This document shows, one piece after another, positions 7,482-12,966 of a stretch of DNA of 12,966 nt. How positions within the stretch are numbered: position 1 is the stretch's first letter; each line of letters begins with the position of its first letter. The notes beneath the pieces were generated by a model. The model did not search any database. It had not been told where the DNA came from and saw only the letters and a list, made by a program, of their open reading frames with translations. The position numbers and the translations under genes are program-made. Origin of the DNA: Bacteroidales bacterium. GTDB lineage: Bacteria > Bacteroidota > Bacteroidia > Bacteroidales > ML635J-15. The DNA lies in NCBI GenBank assembly GCA_023228725.1, contig JALOAQ010000086.1:1-12966 (forward strand), written 5' to 3'.

Positions 7482-8659
7482 TTCTTTTTTTGTTCGCTTC
7501 TTGCCTGATTAAGCGGGATACGCTCCCCATTCTTAAATGCAACAATAAAGCTGTCCGAATAATCTAACTTTACTTTTTTATGAAATTCAACAATTTTATC
7601 ATAATCACTTTCGCTACCAACAGTATATTTGTATATTCCATTTTGCAAATATACATCAACATTCTGATATGATTTAAAATTTTGTGGTTTAATTTCAATA
7701 TTTTTTGATGAAGTTGTTATTTGAATCTTATAAACTATCTCTGTATCAACAGGTTTAGCATTAGTTTTTTCTGCTTTTTTTTCTGAATTTTCTATTTTAG
7801 TTGGAAGTTCTTCAGGTTTATTTTCTGAAATATCTATGTTTTCATTAACTTTTTCGGGAATTGATAAGTTACTTGCTTCATCTCCTTCATAATTCTTCTT
7901 ATAAACTTTAAAAGCCTCAAACATTGCGTTTACTAAAGATTTTTGTCCTTCATCGGAGTTTAAATATTTTTCCTCTTCTAAATTAGAAATAAAACCTAAC
8001 TCAACCAAAATACTAGGCATAGATGTTTTCCAAAGCACTAAAAACGGAGCTTGTTTTACTCCTCTATTTACTCTTTTCACATCTTTTGTAAATTTATCTT
8101 GAATAGCTTGCGCCATAGATAAAGATTGATTTAAATTCACATTTTGATACAAACTAAAAATAATATGAGACTCAGGATCATTTGGATTAAATCCGTCATA
8201 ATTTTCCAAATAATTTTCTTCTTGTAAAATTACCGAGTTTTCTAATTTTACAACACTCAAATTTGCTCCTGTTTTGTCAATCCCCATCACAAAAGTTTCT
8301 GTACCATTTGCACTAGTACTTGTAGCAGCATTTATATGAACACTTACAAACAAATCTGCATGATTTTTATTTGCAATATTGGCTCTTTCGTGCAAAGGCA
8401 AGTATTTATCGGTTTCTCTTGTATAAATTACATTAATATTTGGAAATTCTTTTTTTATCATTTCTCCGAACATTAAAGACATTTTTAATGTTAAATCTTT
8501 TTCTTTAGAAATTTTACCAACAGCCCCGGGATCGTTACCACCATGACCTGGATCAATAACAACTGTTTTTATAGAAAAAGTTTGAGAACTTGCAGTTTTA
8601 CTTGTCCCTAAAAGCAAAAAAGCAAAAATTAAAATAAAAAATACACTATTTTTTGTCAT
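7478..8659 (-). CDS. Secreted N-acetylmuramoyl-L-alanine amidase (Amidase_3) with C-terminal SPOR-like domain
   Basis: This zinc amidase cleaves the bond between N-acetylmuramic acid and the stem peptide of peptidoglycan in the periplasm. Starting at the ATG at 8659 gives 393 residues with a clear signal peptide (MTKNSVFFILIFAF...ASSQ, 1-26). The reading frame is open to 8770, but that longer form buries the signal behind 37 residues and overlaps the lptD-like start. Zinc ligands are His39 (DPGHGG), Glu53 (KEKDLTL) and His108 (SVHINA). The catalytic glutamate is Glu220 (VELGFISN). A Glu/Lys/Asn-rich linker (about 255-306) joins a C-terminal domain (about 307-383) with VYKIQI, YKYTVGSESDYDKI and YSDSFIVAFKNGERI, the alternating pattern of SPOR domains that bind peptidoglycan. 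Its stop overlaps the downstream MCE gene by 4 bp. The catalytic domain looks active. Confidence 0.93.
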   Translation of the reverse strand: MTKNSVFFILIFAFLLLGTSKTASSQTFSIKTVVIDPGHGGNDPGAVGKISKEKDLTLKMSLMFGEMIKKEFPNINVIYTRETDKYLPLHERANIANKNHADLFVSVHINAATSTSANGTETFVMGIDKTGANLSVVKLENSVILQEENYLENYDGFNPNDPESHIIFSLYQNVNLNQSLSMAQAIQDKFTKDVKRVNRGVKQAPFLVLWKTSMPSILVELGFISNLEEEKYLNSDEGQKSLVNAMFEAFKVYKKNYEGDEASNLSIPEKVNENIDISENKPEELPTKIENSEKKAEKTNAKPVDTEIVYKIQITTSSKNIEIKPQNFKSYQNVDVYLQNGIYKYTVGSESDYDKIVEFHKKVKLDYSDSFIVAFKNGERIPLNQARSEQKKK

Positions 8660-8697
8660 TAATTTAAAAGTTTTATTTAATGAAAGGTTTTTTTCAT

Positions 8698-8705
8698 TAG
8701 TTTTG
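8698..8705 (+). promoter_or_regulatory. Probable -7 element of the lptD-like gene
   Basis: TAGTTTTG fits TAnnTTTG exactly. Transcription would begin a few bases downstream, after the TTG at 8703, so that TTG cannot be the start codon if this promoter is real. The upstream -33 region offers only TTTA-like sequence. Confidence 0.38.
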
Positions 8706-8717
8706 ACCAAAATTTTT

Positions 8718-8731
8718 ATTTTGTACAAAAT
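8718..8731. promoter_or_regulatory. Perfect 14-bp palindrome in the divergent lptD-like/amidase promoter region
   Basis: ATTTTGTACAAAAT is its own reverse complement. It lies between the two divergent envelope genes and overlaps the proposed amidase -7 element, so a bound dimeric regulator could act on both promoters. One or two such palindromes are expected by chance in a window this AT-rich, so function is uncertain. Confidence 0.3.
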
Positions 8732-8733
8732 TA
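8726..8733 (-). promoter_or_regulatory. Possible -7 element of the amidase-MCE operon
   Basis: The minus strand reads TAATTTTG, a TAnnTTTG match about 66 bp upstream of the amidase ATG at 8659. It would leave the extended amidase start at 8770 outside the transcript, supporting the shorter protein. The nearest TTTG on the same strand is only 14 bp away, which is short for a -33 box. Confidence 0.35.
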
Positions 8734-8744
8734 ATATTTTCATA

Positions 8745-11354
8745 TTGCAAAAAAAATTTTTGTTAAACATATTTTTAACTTTTTTTATGAGTTTTATTTC
8801 TACAATTAATGCTCATAACAATCTTTATACCATAAAATATAGTTTACAAAGTGGTATTTATCAAAATATTGATGATACAATAAAAACTCAAGTAAAAACT
8901 GATAGTATTCCTATAAAAAAATCAAATATGAGTTTTGATTATCCTGTTTATTACGATGCCGAAGATTCATTATTATTTGATTTTATAGCTCAAAAAGCCT
9001 ATTTATACGGAAAAGCTGTAATAATTTATGAGGAGATAAATATGACTGCCGAATATATAGAAATGGATTTTGATAAAAACGAGGTTTTTGCTCATGGCTT
9101 AACTGATTCCACAGGAAAAGCTTTTGGAAAACCAATGTTTAAAGAAGGAGATGAAGAGTTTGTGGCTGACACTATTAGATATAATTTTAAAACAAAAAAA
9201 GGAATTATTAAAGAAGTAATGACAGAGTTTGAAGGAGCTTTTTTGCACGGTTCTAAAACAAAAATGCAAGCAAATAAACATGTTCATATGATAAACGGAA
9301 AATTTACAACTTGCGACTTAGACCACCCACATTATTATTTTGCAATTAGTAAAGCCAAAGTTATTCCTGACGACAAACTAGTTTCTGGCCCGGCTTATCT
9401 TGTAATTGAAGATATACCAACTCCTATAGGCATTCCTTTTGGGTTTTTTCCTAACAAAAAAGGTGGAACTTCAGGAGTCTTAATTCCAGAATTCGGAAAC
9501 GAAGATAATAGAGGAATGTTTTTAAGAAATGGAGGCTATTATTGGGCGGTAAACGATTATTTAGACTTAACTTTTCTTGGAGATCTTTACACTAAAGGTT
9601 CTTGGGGCTTATCATTACTCTCAAATTATAAAGTAAGATATAAATTTAGCGGCCACCTGAATGTTAAGTACAATAAAAATATGACAGGATATAAAGATGT
9701 TAACAGACAAGTTACAGATTTATTTGCAATTAATTGGAAATTTTCCCAAGACCCTAAAGCCTTACCAAACACAACCTTTGCAGCAGACGTAAATATTAGT
9801 TCTGCAAATTTCGATAAATATAATTCATATTCGCTAAATAATTATATGTCGTCAAACAAACAATCCAGTGTATCTATTAGTAAAATTTTTCCAAACTCTC
9901 CTTTTAGCCTAACAGCAGCTATAAGACATAATCAAAATAACACAACCCAAGCCATTACTTTAACTGCTCCAGATTTTTCCTTAAATATGAATAGAATTTA
10001 CCCATTTAAACGTAAAGTAAAAGTTGGGGAAAGTAAAATTTACGAAAAAATTGGAATCGCATATTCTATGAACCTTACAAATAAAATTAACACCACAGAT
10101 TCAACTCTTTTTGACATAAATTTTGATGATATGATTAATGGTATTTCACATAAAATACCTATAAGTACTTCTGCAAAATTTTTAAAATATACAACTATCA
10201 CACCTTCTTTTAATTATAACGAAAGATGGTATTTTAAAGATATGTATAAATTTTGGGATTATCAAAACGCTTCAGATAGCATAGGCTTTCTAAATTCAAA
10301 TTATAATTCTGGATTTTCAAGAGTTTGGGATTATTCGGCAAATTTAAATTGGTCAACCCAAATATATGGAACATTTAATTTTAAACGCGGAAAATTAAAA
10401 GCACTGCGCCACGTAGTTTCGCCCTCAGTTAGTTTTAGTTATTTGCCAGATTTTGGAAAAGCTAAATATAATTATTATGATGATTATTACAGAATACAAT
10501 ATAACGGCACAACCGGACAATATGACACTGTGAGTTACTATTATTCACGATTTGAAGGTCTGCCATATGGAGCTCCTTCAAGAGGCGGAGCAGGAAGTGT
10601 AAATTTTAATATTGGCAATAATCTTGAAATGAAAATTAGAGATAATAAAGATACTACAAAAAATGACAAAAAAATTAAACTTTTAGAAAGTTTCAATCTT
10701 TCATCAAGCTATAATATTATAGCAGACAGTTTAAATTGGTCGCCACTTGCAATTACAGGGAGAACTAAAGTTAAACTCTTAGATATTAATTTCAATGCAA
10801 ACCTTGACCCCTATGCAGTTGTTCAAAATGCTTACGAAACCGGAGGAGTTAGAGTAAATAAGTTTGCTAAAGATATAAATGGAAAATTTTTAAGATTAAC
10901 AACAGCAAATATTTCTGCAAGTATCTCATTAAATTCAAAAGTAGCAGAATCAAAAGCGCCAGTGTCAGAAGATAAAGACCCATACAATGTTTTATATGGT
11001 TATCCAAATGATTATGTAGATTTTAACATACCCTGGAATGTGAGAATAACTTATAGTTTTAGATATGCAAAACCATATTTTGATTCCCAAATTACTCAAA
11101 CTTTAAATGTTTTTGGAGATTTTAATTTAAGCCCAAAATGGAAAATAACTTTTAATACAGGTTATGATGTGGAAAAACGTAAAGTTACGCCTACAACAAT
11201 TGATATTTACAGAGATTTACATTGCTGGGAAGCTAGTTTGCATTTAGTACCATTTGGCCAACATAAATCTTATATGTTCCAAATAAATGTAAAAGCAGCT
11301 ATGTTAAAAGATCTAAAATTAGCTAAACGCAGAAGTTGGTTTGATAATTTTTAA
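8745..11354 (+). CDS. lptD: LptD/OstA-like outer-membrane LPS-assembly protein
   Basis: LptD inserts lipopolysaccharide into the outer leaflet of the outer membrane. Starting at the TTG at 8745 gives 869 residues with a textbook signal peptide (MQKKFLLNIF...ISTINA, cleaved near residue 23). The first ATG (8787) leaves a weak signal, and the TTG at 8703 falls in the proposed promoter. Residues about 64-185 form an OstA/LptA-like beta region of repeated strands (KAYLYGKAVI, AEYIEMDFDKNEVFA). Next come TTCDLDHPHYYF (188-199) and GFFPNKKGGTSGVLIPEFG (233-251), which I recall as typical of Bacteroidota LptD-like proteins. The rest is alternating aromatic strands of a large barrel ending in an aromatic residue (WFDNF). 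The four-cysteine disulfide pattern of E. coli LptD is absent; one cysteine is near 190 and one near the end. The gene diverges from the amidase-MCE pair. The substrate (LPS) is inferred from the family. Confidence 0.85.
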   Translation: MQKKFLLNIFLTFFMSFISTINAHNNLYTIKYSLQSGIYQNIDDTIKTQVKTDSIPIKKSNMSFDYPVYYDAEDSLLFDFIAQKAYLYGKAVIIYEEINMTAEYIEMDFDKNEVFAHGLTDSTGKAFGKPMFKEGDEEFVADTIRYNFKTKKGIIKEVMTEFEGAFLHGSKTKMQANKHVHMINGKFTTCDLDHPHYYFAISKAKVIPDDKLVSGPAYLVIEDIPTPIGIPFGFFPNKKGGTSGVLIPEFGNEDNRGMFLRNGGYYWAVNDYLDLTFLGDLYTKGSWGLSLLSNYKVRYKFSGHLNVKYNKNMTGYKDVNRQVTDLFAINWKFSQDPKALPNTTFAADVNISSANFDKYNSYSLNNYMSSNKQSSVSISKIFPNSPFSLTAAIRHNQNNTTQAITLTAPDFSLNMNRIYPFKRKVKVGESKIYEKIGIAYSMNLTNKINTTDSTLFDINFDDMINGISHKIPISTSAKFLKYTTITPSFNYNERWYFKDMYKFWDYQNASDSIGFLNSNYNSGFSRVWDYSANLNWSTQIYGTFNFKRGKLKALRHVVSPSVSFSYLPDFGKAKYNYYDDYYRIQYNGTTGQYDTVSYYYSRFEGLPYGAPSRGGAGSVNFNIGNNLEMKIRDNKDTTKNDKKIKLLESFNLSSSYNIIADSLNWSPLAITGRTKVKLLDINFNANLDPYAVVQNAYETGGVRVNKFAKDINGKFLRLTTANISASISLNSKVAESKAPVSEDKDPYNVLYGYPNDYVDFNIPWNVRITYSFRYAKPYFDSQITQTLNVFGDFNLSPKWKITFNTGYDVEKRKVTPTTIDIYRDLHCWEASLHLVPFGQHKSYMFQINVKAAMLKDLKLAKRRSWFDNF

Positions 11355-11400
11355 ATATAAAACTTAATTTTTTGTTAAATATTAATTAAATGGCAAACTA

Positions 11401-11435
11401 TTTGAAATATTATCAGTCTTATTATTATAAATTTG
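11401..11435 (+). promoter_or_regulatory. Promoter of the thioredoxin-fold gene (-33 TTTG, -7 TAAATTTG)
   Basis: TTTG at 11401-11404 and TAAATTTG at 11428-11435 are separated by 23 bp, within the accepted range for the Bacteroidota sigma factor. It is the best promoter in the window. The -7 box ends 4 bp before the ATG at 11440, so transcription should start at or after that codon, favouring the ATG at 11464. Confidence 0.55.
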
Positions 11436-11463
11436 TAAGATGAAACTAAAATTACTTTTTAAT

Positions 11464-12909
11464 ATGAAAAAATTCATACTATTTACACTAGGAATTATTA
11501 TTAGTTTTTCCCTATTATCACAAAACTATGAAATTAAAATTAAAATTAACGGCGTAAATGATACAGTTGCGTATTTAGGTCATTATTTTGGTGACAAAAA
11601 ATATGTGGTTGATACTGCTAAAATAGACTCTAAGGGAAATGTAGTGTTTAAAGGAGATAAAAACTTAGAAAAAGGTATATATATTGTTGTTTTACCCTCA
11701 CGTGGTATGACTTACTTTGAGTTTTTAATGGGCAATAACAAAAAGTTTTCTTTGGAAACAGATACTGTGAATTTTTTACAATCAATGAAAGTTAAAGGCG
11801 ATAAAGAAAATCAAGCTTTTATGGATTATCAACGAAAAATGGTAGATATTCAAGAAAGAAGAAATAAAATTATGCCTGAATACGAAGCAGCAAAAGATAA
11901 TCCTGAGGAGCAAAAGAAAATCTCAGAAAAGTTCACAAAGCTAAACGAAGAAAGAGTTTCATTTATGGATGAATATATCAAAAAAAATCCAAATACTTTG
12001 TTTTCAAAAATTTTACTTGCAATGTTAGACCCTGAAATTCCTGAATCTCCAAAAGATGAAGACGGAAACGAAATAGACCCACAATTTGGATATAAATTTT
12101 ACAAATCTCATTATTGGGACAATATAGATTGGGCTGAAGGTGGTTTACTCAGAACTCCAATTTTTGAAAATAAATTAGATTATTATTTTGACAAAATGAT
12201 TGTGCCTGTTGCAGACTCTATGATTCCTGAATCTAATTACATAATTACTAAAGCTTACGAATCCGGCGACTCTTTAATGTTTAGATATACAGTTTCGCAT
12301 TTATTACATTATTTTGAATCTTCATCAATTATGGGATACGATGCAGTTTTTGTTGCTATAGCTGAAGAATGGTATATGAGCGGAAAAGCTGATTGGGCTG
12401 ACGAAGAATTTATGGAAAAATTAGTTGATAGAGTAAACAAAATCACTCCTACAAAACTTGGAAATATTGCAACAGACCTAACCCGTATGCAAACTATTGA
12501 CGATAAATATGTTTCTTTACACCAAGTTGTTGCTGATTATACTGTTTTAGTATTTTACGAACCTCATTGTGGACATTGCAAAAAAGAAGTGCCTAAACTA
12601 ATGCAGCATTACAGAGATAGTTTAAAAGAATTAAATGTTAAAGTTTTTGCTCTCTATACACAATATGATAAAGAAGAATGGAAAACTTTTCTTGATGAAA
12701 AAAATCTTTACGAAGAAGGCTGGTACAATGTTTGGGACGGACCATATCCTCACTCAAAATTTAGAGACTTTTATGATATTTACAGCACACCTGTAATTTA
12801 TGTTTTAGATAAAAATAAAAAAATTATTGGAAAACGAATAGGCGTTGAAAATATAAAAAGTCTAATTGATTTTGAAAAAGAAAAAATTAAACGGGATTCT
12901 GAAAAATAG
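11464..12909 (+). CDS. Secreted TlpA-like thiol-disulfide protein with DUF4369- and DUF5106-like regions
   Basis: A periplasmic thioredoxin-fold protein, probably a disulfide reductase or redox carrier. The ATG at 11464 gives 481 residues beginning with a clean signal peptide (MKKFILFTLGIIISF...LLSQ, 1-20). The frame is open from the ATG at 11440, adding 8 residues, but the promoter position argues against it. No lipobox cysteine is present, so it should be soluble or exported. Residues about 22-112 form the beta-rich DUF4369-like domain. About 180-330 is helical and DUF5106-like (SHYWDNIDWAEGGLLRTPIF, 215-234). The C-terminal thioredoxin fold (about 350-475) carries the active site CGHC (369-372, in EPHCGHCKKEVPKL) and the cis-proline STP (441-443). 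Two-cysteine CxxC with an interior GH resembles PDI/DsbA-type sites. The substrate is unknown. It follows the lptD-like gene by about 110 bp but has its own promoter. Confidence 0.9.
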   Translation: MKKFILFTLGIIISFSLLSQNYEIKIKINGVNDTVAYLGHYFGDKKYVVDTAKIDSKGNVVFKGDKNLEKGIYIVVLPSRGMTYFEFLMGNNKKFSLETDTVNFLQSMKVKGDKENQAFMDYQRKMVDIQERRNKIMPEYEAAKDNPEEQKKISEKFTKLNEERVSFMDEYIKKNPNTLFSKILLAMLDPEIPESPKDEDGNEIDPQFGYKFYKSHYWDNIDWAEGGLLRTPIFENKLDYYFDKMIVPVADSMIPESNYIITKAYESGDSLMFRYTVSHLLHYFESSSIMGYDAVFVAIAEEWYMSGKADWADEEFMEKLVDRVNKITPTKLGNIATDLTRMQTIDDKYVSLHQVVADYTVLVFYEPHCGHCKKEVPKLMQHYRDSLKELNVKVFALYTQYDKEEWKTFLDEKNLYEEGWYNVWDGPYPHSKFRDFYDIYSTPVIYVLDKNKKIIGKRIGVENIKSLIDFEKEKIKRDSEK

Positions 12910-12916
12910 ATTAGTG

Positions 12917-12954
12917 AAGATTAAATTAAAATTAAAATATATTGTTTTAATCTT
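12917..12954 (+). terminator. Possible stem-loop after the thioredoxin-fold gene
   Basis: AAGATTAAA (12917-12925) and TTTAATCTT (12946-12954) are exact complements separated by 20 AT-rich bases, starting 8 bp after the stop codon. Two G-U pairs could extend the stem. No U-tract follows, and the stem is nearly all A/T, so terminator function is only plausible. Confidence 0.3.
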
Positions 12955-12966
12955 TGCCCTATTGTT

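Noticed and set aside
9099..9287. 62-residue open frame on the minus strand.
   Set aside because: It is antisense within the lptD-like gene, Phe/Ser-rich, with no promoter or motif.

Overview
The window is strongly AT-rich and looks like chromosomal DNA of a member of the Bacteroidota. I base this on three things. Several upstream regions carry the Bacteroidota -7 promoter element TAnnTTTG. Good Shine-Dalgarno sequences are generally absent. The gene content is typical of the phylum: an OstA/LptD-like outer-membrane protein divergent from a periplasmic amidase and an MCE protein, and a thioredoxin with DUF4369/DUF5106-like N-terminal regions. The genus cannot be set from this sequence. No rRNA, tRNA, insertion sequence or CRISPR array was seen.

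Layout, left to right. (1) 46-2261, minus strand: a CRISPR RNA endonuclease Cas6 gene, then 32 bp downstream a gene for a 466-residue helical protein resembling the C-terminal part of SWIM zinc-finger proteins. No other cas gene and no array is in view. (2) 2422-3370: a nitroreductase (minus) and a small single-cluster ferredoxin (plus) diverge from a 184-bp intergenic region holding an 8-bp inverted repeat. (3) 3602-5845, plus: a complete quinol-dependent nitric oxide reductase (qNor) with all expected haem and FeB ligands, behind a perfect -7 element. (4) 5846-6104: a convergent intergenic region packed with short direct, tandem and hairpin repeats. (5) 6105-8659, minus: an MCE/MlaD-like protein and an N-acetylmuramoyl-L-alanine amidase, overlapping by 4 bp and translationally coupled. 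(6) 8745-11354, plus: an LptD-like outer-membrane barrel protein, probably using a TTG start. (7) 11464-12909, plus: a secreted thioredoxin-fold protein with its own full promoter.

How the genes fit together. The right half is an envelope-biogenesis locus: LPS insertion (LptD-like), peptidoglycan cleavage (amidase) and lipid transport (MCE) diverge from an 85-bp region. The nitroreductase, ferredoxin and qNor may form a loose electron-transfer/nitrosative-stress neighbourhood, but only proximity supports that.

The most interesting observation is that the MCE protein and the neighbouring amidase end in the same type of SPOR-like domain of about 75 residues, each on a charged linker. This suggests that both are brought to the same periplasmic site. 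The second is the Cas6 without a visible CRISPR system. I found no convincing evidence for a wholly new system; these two points are the best leads.
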